The position numbers and the translations under genes were made by a program. The notes beneath the pieces are model-generated. The model worked only from the letters and a program-made list of their open reading frames with translations. It did not search any database and was not told where the DNA came from. Shown piece by piece: positions 22,324 to 35,400 of a stretch of DNA of 64,000 bases (the stretch's first letter is position 1; each line of letters begins with the position of its first letter). Origin of the DNA: Haliclystus octoradiatus (taxonomy: Eukaryota > Cnidaria > Staurozoa > Stauromedusae > Haliclystidae); the NCBI GenBank assembly GCA_916610825.1, contig OU744448.1, positions 10,668,125-10,732,124 on the forward strand, in the 5' to 3' direction.

Positions 22324-23463
22324 GAGTGGGGTAATGAGGGCGTGGCCTAGGATGGGAAAGGGCTTTCATTTCAATTTGCACAGAAAGGTCTCATGGAAAA
22401 TTATTCAATTCGAAGTTTAACATTCACAACGAAGTAATAGAGTACCTGCATCTTAATGAGGAATACAGAGGGATGGTTAAAATAATGTATGTGTTAACGG
22501 ATTAACGAAGACGTGATTAAAGTAAATACAGTGTAACCCAGTAACTCACTTAAATTTAAATGCAATAGTGTTTAAAGTGGAACAGAATGCAGAAAATAAA
22601 GAATTCCAGCTTTATGAGGGTGATCAGCGAAGGATAAAAACTTGAGTGATAGTTGATTTGAAACTTTACAAAGTATTGTAGAATATATATATATATATAT
22701 ATGGTCTTTTATTGTATTGATATCTACAATAGAAGTAAGAGTACTTTATTATTTCCATTTTTCAACTTACAATAAGGTCCATTTGGGGCAGTCCATATAT
22801 CGTCAGTATATTCAAGATTATAAACCGTACTAAATAATACAATTTACATACAGTATTGTACTGTAGTTCAATCAATAACACTAAGTGTTCATCTTACGAT
22901 AATACTTTTTGTCAGGAAACGTTTTAATAGCACAAATGTAAAATATAATGTATGAATTGTTTGGTACTACAGCGTAACGAATCCGCATTAATACTTTGGG
23001 GGAGGGGAGGGAGCGAAAGTAGTATGTAATAACCTTGTTATAAAGAAGATGTTAGATTTTGATAATGTAAGATCACCACGTAGGCTCAGTACAATGCCTA
23101 TAATGTTCACTAATCAATAAAGCATGTTTCGTATACAATAAAACATTATCACATATTGTACATTTGTATATATATATATATTTGCAATTTTATTATTATT
23201 TGTATCCACGTCCAATCTAATCAATTAAACTAAAGCATTACTTCTTATATCCACATTTGTAATATTCATAAATCATTTACAAATAAAAAATTGTTTCTCT
23301 GAATGTGGATATAGGCATACGGGGCATAGAGATCAATAAAGATCAATAAGAAGAGCGTTTTGACTAGTTCTTGTACTTAGTACAGTTATAGAGAAAATGA
23401 ATAGAATAATATATTGTGATTGTGAATGTCTTCTTTCAATTATTAATGAAATCTAATTAATTC
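22324..23463. other. Spacer between PIGZ and the CD36-like gene
   Basis: PIGZ upstream region and CD36-like 3' flank. Contains short AT runs (TA repeats at about 22685 and 23168) and nothing else I can support. Confidence 0.45.
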
Positions 23464-26400
23464 AAATAATAGCATCATATTCTGTAGCAGGACGTCCAAG
23501 TAACCTTGAATTTTCATTCTAAAATAAATCATCAAATAACAAGTTTTAACTTGAAATAACAATTAACAAACATCAAAAAACATTGAATAGCAGGTAATAG
23601 TCAATTCATAGCTTTAACATCCTTAACAGCTGAGGATGTTACGTAAATGCAATATATAAATGATGTTTACTGTATACAATTATTAACATGGGTAAAATAA
23701 CAGTTGACATAGAAATTGGATTTGATTTGAAATGTTTGAACACAGTTACACTCAATTAAAGTTAGAGTCCTGCAATCCTGGAGTCCAAAACGTTGGAGAA
23801 AATTCAGGACAAATGGATATTTGTAAAATTCATAGGCCAAACATCAACAACAAAAAATCCATAAGATTACGCAGTACGCTGCTAAGTCAGACATTGGTCA
23901 TATGACAATGTAGTAAAATCTCTACAATAAGGTGATTGTGGAAACTACAGTGGTGAACTAGAGGTATGAAGAGCTGAAAAACATACGATTGGTAAAATAA
24001 ATATGTTCTAATCTAAATGATGTATAAATATGCATTATGGTACAACAATGCAGCGCATCGCGCCACCTATCTCTCTCAGTGGCATGATACTAAAATCGAT
24101 GAACAACTCTTGACTTCTCGTTACAACACAGTATCATCACAATGGACTAAAAAGATATGTCAATGACAAAACACAATGGTATTATAACAAATTAATTAAT
24201 AAAAGTGTGAATGATGCATGTGTATACTCCACCTGAAATTAAACCGACCTTGTCGTCATCTGCCTTCTTTGATAGACCAGCTTTGATAGCCACAATCAAT
24301 ACGATGACAACAAAGAGACAACCGACGGCAATAAGACCATATTGAACACCTCTAGTTAAGGTGATTTTGTCATAGACCATACTTTTAAATTTATTTGCAT
24401 CATCATGGCTGATAATAGCAGACTAAACAGAGATAAAGAAATCAAAATGTCACGGTAAACAAATATTCATAGTCAAAACTGATGATGATGACCATGAAAC
24501 TGTCTCATCAATTCACTGCAGAAATAGCAACATGATGCATAGGAAGATATATTTTCGCATAAAAAATAAAGACAAAAAATCACAATTAAATTGAAATTAT
24601 ATGATAAATATAGGTAAAATGTAATAGGAATAGGATACTACCTATTTTAGCATAATTATCAATGGTAGGCTACAGGGTTTTTGGTAGCATGCGCGCAGAC
24701 CTACTATTTTCTTTCGTCAAGCGTAGGGTCTGCGAAACGCTAGCAGAGTCTCAGTTCAGGGTTACATTGCAGTTCCCCAACGTAACCAAGGCGCTGTCCT
24801 TCGTGAACAAGAAAAGTTGATTGAGTTAATAGAAGGACTTCGATTCGATTGAACCTGATTGATCACCTCAGTTTTTTGTTATGCCACAGGAGTGTGAACT
24901 GAGATTCTGCGAGCATTTCGCAGATCCTACGCTTGATGAAGAAAAATAGTAGGTCTGCACGCAGGCTAGGTTTTTGGCCATTGAGAGAGAGCTGTATCCG
25001 GAAAAGGTATAATGCTCACTGTAAAAATATCATATTTTGACAGTAAATATCGTATATTTACAGTAGGCCTAAGTATCATATTATTGTTGCGATGCTCTAG
25101 TTATAATCAACAAACCTCTTCTAAGTAAAGAATGGGGTGGATCATTGTTCTAATATTCTGGGTAAAGCTGTGAAAATAAAAGAAAGAACAATTTTCACAG
25201 AGCTAAATAATATGACATTTAATGACATTATCATCATTTATTCAATTACAGTATTAAATGTATGCACTACCTACACACATATCACCTTATCTTATATAAC
25301 ATCACAATGATTATAACCTACGAAAGGCAACCTACTCAACAAAAGATCAGAATTGATTTCCTAATGCCACCACGAGAACAAATTTGATCTCACTAACCTA
25401 AATAGATCGTAACAATTAAAACTGGAATATTATACAATTGACATAATCGAGATAGTGGTATTATTGATAGCACTATCAGCAAGTGACATGTCAGCCTCTT
25501 ACAGGGGATCTTACAAGGGCTCTTACAGGGGCTCTTACAGGGGCTCTGCACATAAGAAACTGCATCATTCGTAGAAATGAGATGATACAAATATTCACTT
25601 CAAGTCGTAACTCTCTGAATATAAGTACATTTGTGGTTATCACTTTAATACCTGATTGCTTCACTTTGAACGACATATAGATTCACTTGCAGTCTTTTGT
25701 ATGCTTGCATTGTAATACCGGTGTACTAAAACAAAATGAATTGGGTTAAAGAGCCAAGTACTCTTGCAAACATCCAACGGACCATAAGTCACAAAACAGT
25801 TATGTTACAGTCAGACCTGTTATAATGGCCACAATCATACAGTGACCGCCTGTCTATAGCGGTCACTCATTCAAACATTCAATGACCAAATAGTATTTTC
25901 TATTGAAATATACATGTAAAGGCCACCTGCATATAATGGTCAATTTATCTACCTCTCAATCATGGTAGTTATAATATAGATTTCATTGTACGTACTTATT
26001 ATATTTCAATCCATTCATTTCTCATTCACCCCCAATTCAGACCGTACGCTAGTGGCTATTTTCACTGGGAAGTCTGGGATGATTGGTGAAGTTGGTAATA
26101 TTTGAAAGGTGTGGGCGTGTTTTAATAAGTTAAACAGTCCAGAATAAACGAATATCTCTCGTTAGCCTTGCTTGGGTCAACAAAACACCTTTAGCCCTGT
26201 TACTGGCCCCACCAACAAACCATCAGAATCATTTAGATGTGAGTGTTTTAGCCTTCATGCAATTTTATAAATATACATGGCCGGTTTAATTAGTTCTATT
26301 TTATTCATCAAGATGCTGATGCATAATTGCACATATATTGTATATATCAGTAGAAATGATTTTTTATTATTATGGCCGGATTCCCTTCTGGTGCCTGCGA

Positions 26401-29400
26401 TAGATTGGAAGGTTGTAAGCCCTGATCATTACATTAAGCCCATGTCACTTACAGGTTCAACGTCAATGTATGTTGCATGTAAATCTCGTTTTGGATGCAT
26501 CCCAATGATGTCATCAATTAGTTGTGGATCTCCTTGGAAAAAATGTGGTGCTGACATAAAGATAGGAGGATCTGGAAAGAACAAATGAAAAACAGTCAAA
26601 CCAGCAAGTTACATAGTTATTTAACAGTGTTTATTGGAGAATATTAGAAGTTTACATAGTGTATTGTGTGCATAGACTAATCAATTTTCCACTTACTGCT
26701 TGGTAGACACTGTCCAATTGGTAGAACACCAGATGGGAAACATTTAGGGACACAGAATGCTTCATTATCTTTGTTGATTGTTGCATTGGCAAATAAAGAA
26801 GCTGATGTTGTGAAACGAAGTAAATCAATATCTTCAACTGAGACATCATCATAATAATTGACATAAAGAGATCTGCAGAACAAGAAAAGATAGCATCAAA
26901 ATCTGATTTAGTGAAACCATAACAATTATTTAAGCAATACGATTATAAAATAAAAAAACTTTTTTTGTAAAGTTTGTTTATGTGCAGCCTTGGTGTAGTA
27001 GTTAGGGCTTTAGAGTTCCGCCCGCAGATTCTTGGGTTCAACGCCTGACAGAAGCACTATTGGTTGTCGTAAGGAAGGGTATGTGGCGGGTGGGTGAGAA
27101 AAGCCAGCCAACTTACGGACTCGCTGACTATGTCAACTTTTGCTACCCTTTTTTTCTTTTAAATTAGGCAAATTTCACTAATGTTCTGCACTGTATAGCC
27201 TCCATATATGATGAATAAAGTCTTTGCTGTGTACTGTGAACTTCAATCGAACTCATATGAATGAAAATAGCTTAAGAACGCGAAGAGTTGATAAATAAAA
27301 TCACGAAACAGCAGAGTTAAATCGATCAAGAGCCGTGATTGAGGATGGGGAAACACCACAAAACATTCAGCTTCCTTTCTTTCATTTTCGATCGTGCGTG
27401 GCTTTTCTAGCGTAGAATTTATTTTGCAATAATTGCAAATAATCTAGAATAAAATGCTCATTTATTACATGAAGATCTAAATCTCAAATATGTTTATCAT
27501 AAAAACAGTTGTTCAAAACAGACTGATTTGACCCAAACAATCAAACATGGTCCAAATTAAAATTATTGTTTGAGAAGCTCTGCGTGTTGCAAAAAAGAAC
27601 GGAAGCTGAAGGGAAAGACGTGACTTCCCAACCTCAATCACAATCACAGCCTTTGGTCAATTCAACTCTGCTGTTTCGTGATAGATTTATCAACTTGTTA
27701 ACATTTTCAAGATATTTTGATGCCCATGAGTTCGATCGAAGTTCACAGCACACAGCAAAGGCTTTCTTCATCCCATATAAGGGCTACGTAATACAGAACA
27801 AGCGTGAATCTTGCCTTAATTTGATCGAAAAGAGTAACAAAAGTTGACAAAGTCGGCAATTCTGTAAGTTGACTTTTCTCACCCATCCGGTATCTGGCCA
27901 TAAAATGCAACTCACAAACGCTTCAAGCTTACCTAGTTTACTGACCGTTATAATGTGTTTGATTGTATTCAAAACTTGCACGCAAATCAAATTATATATA
28001 ACGTAGTAAAATTATATCATACCCTCAATACTTAAACAAAAATAATTATTTATTACAGTTTTATTATTAATATGTAATAATTCTGTACACTGAAATGACT
28101 CTCAATCTTTGAAGAAATACATTAAAACCAAATCGGATGCACCATTAAAATGAACGCATTGGAATGTAATTTTGAAATACAAACTAAAACAATGATGGAG
28201 CAATTCCACACACATAATGAACCAACCTGCAAAGATCAGTGATAAATGTATATAAAACGTCATCTTTCTTTACAAAAGGATGGAAATGAGTGCCGTCTAG
28301 AAATTAAAATAACAACAAAAATATCTAACGACTGGTTGATCATTTAATACTCCTGTATCCAACATTGTCACATTCAAAGTTCATTGCAAACTGTAGGCTA
28401 TAGTTTGTAGGTCTAGCCTCAAGGATATGTTCCTGAGTTTGTGGAGCAATTTTAGAAGCCCTATAGTATCATGATCATACAGGGTTCGATAACATGGGGG
28501 ATTCCGGGACTGAGAGTCCAGGAAGGCTAACACAAATTCAGAAGGAATGGAAGGAAATGGTAGCATTCAAGTTCTATAAACAGAAGGCAAATAATTTGTT
28601 TTCTTTTCTTTAGAAGGTAAAAATGAAAAGATGTATTTGTATTATATTTTATAATAATAAATGGACACTAATACCTAAAATAAGGTTTGAAAAAATTTGA
28701 ATGACTTTATCACTCCAAATTGTTTTTGGAAAAAAAAACTAGAATCCCGGAAAGAAAAATGTTTTATTGGAATCCCTGCAAAAAAAATCCATGAGTTCAT
28801 GAACATTTTTTTGTGGGTTCATGAATAGTTCATGAACAGTCACAAAAAGTTCATGAACACTTCATGAACTGGTTCATGAACGTGAAATTGCCCAAAAGAT
28901 CATGAACAGTCACGAACTGTTAGGAAATTTCACGTTCATGATCTTTTTTCGCAGGGGAACCTGTGATCAGGGTGCTTAAATTTGATGATCTGGATTTCAA
29001 AGTTTGTTATTTAGTTGGGGAATAACCGGTCGAGAGAGATGGGGGGAAATAAAAAGTAGTGTTAGACAAAACTCAAGAAGTTCAACACAATGTGTAAATA
29101 AATATTTCATAAGGGACTATCTGTCACAGTCAAACAATTAAGCAGTAGGTATACCTGTGCCATTAAGCATGCCAGCATATTTTGTATTCCAGTAATCAGA
29201 AGAGCTGGATAATAAAAAAGTAACATTTATCTCAAAGGAATTCGATTCTTATTGCTTAGTCTGGGAATGACCCAATTGTGATAAGATATTAATACATACT
29301 TTTTACCCCGCCATTTCAAAGTATTCATAAGATTTTGTGGATCGTCTTTGCCAGTGACAATAGTGATAGTTCCTGTACTATTTGCTCCGGATGTACCGTT

Positions 29401-32400
29401 ATACTAAAAAGTAAACATAATGAAATAGTTTTGCTGTGTTCATTGGTTGGGTGCAATGACGGCATTTGACAAAATATTAGGGACGTGATGTTCGAGAAAT
29501 TGACCATGGGTACTAACTATATGAAATCCGAACCCGATCCAAACCAAATTTCAAGATTAAAATTTAATCTGACCCAAAACTTTGGACTCATGGTTACGAA
29601 GTTTCCTTGAGTCTATCATATAATTATAGAAAAACATTGATTTTCAAAGATTATGATTGTGTGATTGTAAGTGCGACTCTGATATTATGCCACAACTGCG
29701 TTTTAACACATGTTTACCAAGACCATGACTGTTACCACATACTATATTTTTCAGATTTTAATCGTGATCGCATAATGCTTTGCATGTAAACAAATCAGGC
29801 AAAACGTAAGATAAGTTTGAACAAGGGTAATGATGTAGGTGCAAACCAAAAGTGTGCCTGATTTGTTTACCTACAAAGCATTATGCGATCATGATAAATT
29901 TCTGAAAATAATATAGCACGGTAACAGTCATGGTTGCGGAGTTTTTCAACAAAATGGCGCAGAAACAGGAGGAGGAGACACAAACATGGAGGCCTATTTA
30001 AACCAAGATTGTGAAGTGATTTACGAGATAATGGCTTTTAAACACTGAAGGTGGCTCAACAACAAAATTATGCTAATACAGTCAAACCTGTTATAACGGT
30101 CACCTCTATACAGCAGCCACCTGTCTATAGTGGTCACTCTTGCAATGTCTAAAATAGTATTTTATATTGAATCAAACCTGTATATAATGGCTATCTGTCT
30201 ATAGTGGTCAATTTATCTACCTCTAGCAGTTGGCTGTTATATACAGGTTCACTGTACTGTACTTTACATGTTTTATTTGCTCTTAAACTTCTAATAACGT
30301 GCCAATTAATTCCATTATTTTACCAGGGTTCAAACAGGCGATTAGATCAGGATGATTTAATTCAACAAATGTGAACTCAAACAGTGGCAACCAAAATCCC
30401 GCCTTAAGTAGCAATCACAGTAGTAATCAACTTAATTGCAAAGAGTGTGCTTTATTTTATGAAATCTTTTCTTTTTTGTGAAATAAGCCTTGTTTTGAAG
30501 TTGACTATGACATGATTTAGGGTGAGACAGCTAGGCTGCAGGGTAAAGAAGATTGTTGACGCATTTGTTATATTTCTTTGAGATCTTAACTGATTATTTC
30601 TTTTCTATCATACAAGAATGAGTCCTAGGGTACGAGAGGTATTTGTATCATGAATTCGAATTTTTGTAGACCTCCAAAAAGTCTTTGAATCTTCTGTTAA
30701 AAAAATCTTCGACTGTTATCAAAGGTGATTATTATTAATATTGACAAATACAGCTTCTTAATCATTCCAATGGCCATGACATTGCTTGATTAAATCAAAT
30801 AAAAAATGTTAAAAGCAAAGAAAACTGAAAATGAAAAATATTCTCGAAATCCTAATCAATCGGGCAGTCCTATCCGATCCAAAAGCTAAAATTTAATCTG
30901 AAGGCAGCAAATCCAATCTGATTCAGGTCGGAGGACACATTTAGTCTCAACTGTTATTTAACCAACCTGTAATGTTATGCGAGGGTTAATGTCAATTTTC
31001 TTGAAAAATTCTTTAACTGGTATATGAAAAAGTTCAAGAATTCTCTCAATCTCATCTTCTGCTCCTCTAACAGATGATAAAAATTCATCATTGTATCCAA
31101 ATAAAACATCACGCACAGTTCTGGTCTTGTATAATGGAACTTTAAAATACTTAAACACTAAATTCAAAGCAATCTGTATCACTGGTGCATCATCCAAGGT
31201 GGCATTCACCAAACTCTGAAATTGAAATAAATGAAAAAATGCTTGATTGACTACTTACATTACCACAATACCACATATAATTATAGCAATTTAGCAATGC
31301 CTTATCCACTTTGCTGGGCTAATTTTGCTGGAATAGAGCTTCCTTCAATATTATTTAAACAAATTGTACATTATCATAAATAGTTCAACAAAGTAGAGTG
31401 ATAGAGCTGAGCTTGATGAAATATAGGTAGACAATGATTCAAAATGTCTGACGTCATAAGAAGGAAGAGTCTATTTGCAATAACTCTAAGGGCAACATGG
31501 GTATTATGAACGGACAGTAGCTTGTGAACACTTTGGAACATAAATAATGAAAGTAAATTAATACCAGTATTTGGAATGACCTGGACTTGAACTGACATGA
31601 ACTGCACAATAGTCAAACGCACTACCATTGTTCTGCCGAAAGTTGATGAAACAGAAACGAATTTAAACTTGACCGGGTTGTTATCACGTGATTGAATCCT
31701 GGGATAAGCGAAACACGCAATTAAGTTAAACATGTGATTGCATTGCGATCCAGCTTGATCTAGTGTCGAGCCTTGTGTAGCAAGCTGGTTTGAGAGAGGT
31801 TGACCATAGCGTTATTGCTTTTAGACTATTTCTCATAAGAACATTGCAAACAATCCTTTTCTTCAGTTTATTAAATATGCTTGTGAAATGATTGTGATAT
31901 TAAACATGCTTCACGTAGATCGATCATGTCACATATCTTGACCCTTCAATTTTTATTAAACATACCATTGGTGCAATATTGATGACAGTGACGTTATCAT
32001 TATCAGTACAATTTTCACAAGATTTATCAGCGTCAAAGATGTACCATTTTGTTGACTCATATGTTAATACGTTTCCATCAGCACTCCATTTAACCGGTGT
32101 ATTCAAACGCTTTTCACTGTAACAAATCAATACAGCACATTGAAGCGTTAAAGGAAAAGAGAAAATTTAGTAACTAGGCAAGGCTATATAATAAATAAAG
32201 CCAATGGCTACATTTTTTTGTTTGTTACCTTACCGAGTTTCTCGCATTATGTTTAACTCGAAACTCAGAGTAGGCCTAGAGGCATAAAAGCTTTTAAGCT
32301 TTCTTTGATAATTTTAATATTCACAAATATTTTGCTTCATCTCTTGCTCCTCACTGATGTTTGGTAAATAAAGGAGGAACATTTCAGTGATTTTTTTTGT

Positions 32401-35400
32401 TTATTTGGCTCTACTTGGTATTATCAAGAATGAATTATATGTTACTCTGGGCCTACAACCGTGCCATTTTTAACAGAGCAGAGGTGTGCCAAATGACAAA
32501 ACCGACAAAATTTCAAACAAACAACTTCTTCTTAACATCTTCAAAACTATAACACATTGATAATATACGTCAAGGTTAGAGGTCTGCATCGGATCAGATT
32601 AGGCATTAGTAATCCAAATCTAGGCACGAAATCTTAATCCGAATCCGATCCGACTGAATCCGAATCCAATCCGACTGCTGATTTTCTAATCCGACAATGT
32701 CGGATTTTATATTTTTTAATCCGATCCGATCTGACATAATCCGAATCCGATCATTAAAAATGGTGGAAATTTTTAGGGTGGGAAAAGTACAAAATGTCTG
32801 CATAAATCAGCCGTGAATATGTAGCTGATCACGATAAAACAAGTAACAGTCGGTTTCATAAACAAAATAAAGCATTCGTTTATTTAAATTAATATTAAAT
32901 ATGCTTGTTTCCAAATATAAAGCAACCTTTTTGGATAAACTCATCTTAAATCAAATGCTCTTTTCGCCAATATAAAATACGACACAAACATGCGGATGCG
33001 ACAAATATTTCACAGCGACGTCTTTTGCATGTTTGAAATTTTGATTGGACTATAGGACTTCCTCTAACTACCATAACAAAAAAAATCTTAAGTTATACGC
33101 CATTAGTTCTATTTCAGATTATGTTGCTATGAGAATTAATTGATTGGACAGACATGATGAAACATGAAGCGTGTTGAATGAATCACATGAATTCTGTAAA
33201 CTAATGTCGACTGAGAAAACAAACTGTTGTATTTATGTATTCAAAATCTATGTAAAGATATTTAAGTTGAATTTGATGCTTTCAACACATTTCTTGCAGT
33301 TGTGGAAAATGATTCGTTTGTGTTTTTCATCGTCTACTTAAACGGTAGCAATAGAACAAAAGATTCCGATTAATAATTGAATTGTAGAAAGTAATCTATT
33401 ATCGTTTTGACTCGATTCTCATCCCTAATTAAACAATAAAGATATACAGCAAGGAATGTGATCGTAGTAGAATAAATTTATAAACGAATAGGCCTATATG
33501 ACATGATTATCGAACAATAACAAAATCCGATCCGATCCAAACTTTTCGAGGAGAAAAACGGTCCGACCCAATCCGAAGAAAAAAAAGTTATACGAATCCG
33601 ACAAAAATCCGATCGGATTCGCAAGGTAGACACATTGGGTTTATTTAAGTCGCTCCACTAGTTAAAAAATAATCACAAAGCATGGAAGCCTCTGAGGTGT
33701 GTAATGTAATGTTACAACAACATCAGGGGAGAGAACATTGTTCAGTGTTATTAAATCCTAATAAGGCCTACATAATTGACCAATCAGGTAATTCTATTTT
33801 AATATTAGCCTATCTGGAATATATACTGGCAGGATCCGGCAAAAGAAGATGAAACATCCTTGGAAATTAATAAATCAATTATATGTTAGTTTTGTCAGTT
33901 ATTAAATAAAGAAATATGATTGATCATGGTGTGAGTGTGGCATGAGCTATAAGGCGTGATAACTTTTCATGACGCAGAGGATCGCGTTCGAAATGATGTA
34001 AAGTAGACGTGTTTTAGAATGTGAATTATAATGAAAGTGATTGAAATTATATGAATTCTTTGATTACATTATTGATTATTTATTACTTCGTATTCGACTT
34101 GCCTCTCACAAATGAGTCAAAATGACAACTTGAAATAGAACAAAACAGTTTTGAACTATTGTAGTCAAAGAAAACAAAGATGGCGGCCGACGCAGAAACG
34201 ATGAGAAGAAAATCGGAGAGAAAGTTTAAAGCGTTAGCAAAAGAATTTGATTTGCACAACAATTTATTCAAGCGAGATGAATTCAACGTTGATTTATCAG
34301 AGAAAATTAGTAAAAGAATTGGATGTCTGCATGCAGATTATGGACAAAACGATGAGTCATATATTGACTATTTAGATTCAAACGGAGCATTAGATAATGA
34401 CACTGAACAGTCTTATCAAACAAAATTAGACAAAACGAGAACCAAAGTATTTGATGAACAGACGCCATGTTGAAAGCGGAAATGGTTCAAATGAAGACAC
34501 GCCTCAAGATGACGTCAGAAATGGCTCGGATCGATGGCGTTACCAATGACAACTACAATAGTGAAGAGGTCGTAAGTGATCACGATAATGTAATAGATTG
34601 AGATGAGAGAAACAAGTCAGAGCTGAACAGTAAGATGTATATTGGTATACAGTCAGTTAACAATCAAACTATAAGCTGACATAGCTGGCTTGACTAGACA
34701 TGAGCTATTATTAGATATACTACATGCCCCTTTTTGGAGCTTGATGACTATCAAGCTAAAATTATCTTAACAAATGAAATCATAGATTGATTAGTCTTGT
34801 TCGAGGTTTACTTATACGACCACTGCGATGGAGGTTCGGATCAACAGGATTGACATCTGGAGGTGGATCTTGAGTGAAGGGATGCTGTGGACCATAGTAA
34901 CGGCGATCGACGGTTGCGCCAATAGAGCCTTCCTGTTTCTGACTTCACCCGATAGATTCTTCCTCTGGGGTCTTGAGACATGATTTCAGCAACTCTGTCC
35001 CACTTTAGTGTTTTTGGATTCTGAATACAAACAACATCTCCAGCTGTAAGAATGTCCAATGACTTGGTGTGTTGGTCGTAGTATTTTTTTGCCTTTGCCC
35101 GTAACGTGACTGCTTTTTTGTCAGAAGCAATCAGCAAGTCTTTGATGTCTTTTGAAAACATGGACGGGTTTATTGGAATTCTGGATCGCAAAAAGGTCTG
35201 AAGTATGCTATACTATACTATACTATACTATACTATACTATACTATACTATACTATACTATACTATACTATAGGATACTATACTATATTATGTTATACTT
35301 TACTATAGGATACTATACTATACTATACTATAGGATACTATACTATACTATACTATACTATACTATACCCCCTATCCTATACTATGCTTTATAATACTAT

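Noticed and set aside
25491-25680. Short overlapping frames on both strands with a repeated motif, considered as a repeat protein
   Set aside because: They come from a 12-base minisatellite whose period keeps all frames open. Part of the region is exon 10 of the CD36-like gene.
34180-34599. A host gene starting ATGGCGGCCGACGC inside the CD36-like intron
   Set aside because: It lies just inside the probable left end of the BEL/Pao fossil, on its strand, and resembles a gag start in position and basic character. No intron structure or family match supports a host gene, though this remains uncertain.
35152-35394. Tyrosine/isoleucine-repeat open frame
   Set aside because: Encoded entirely by the TATAC microsatellite, so not a gene.
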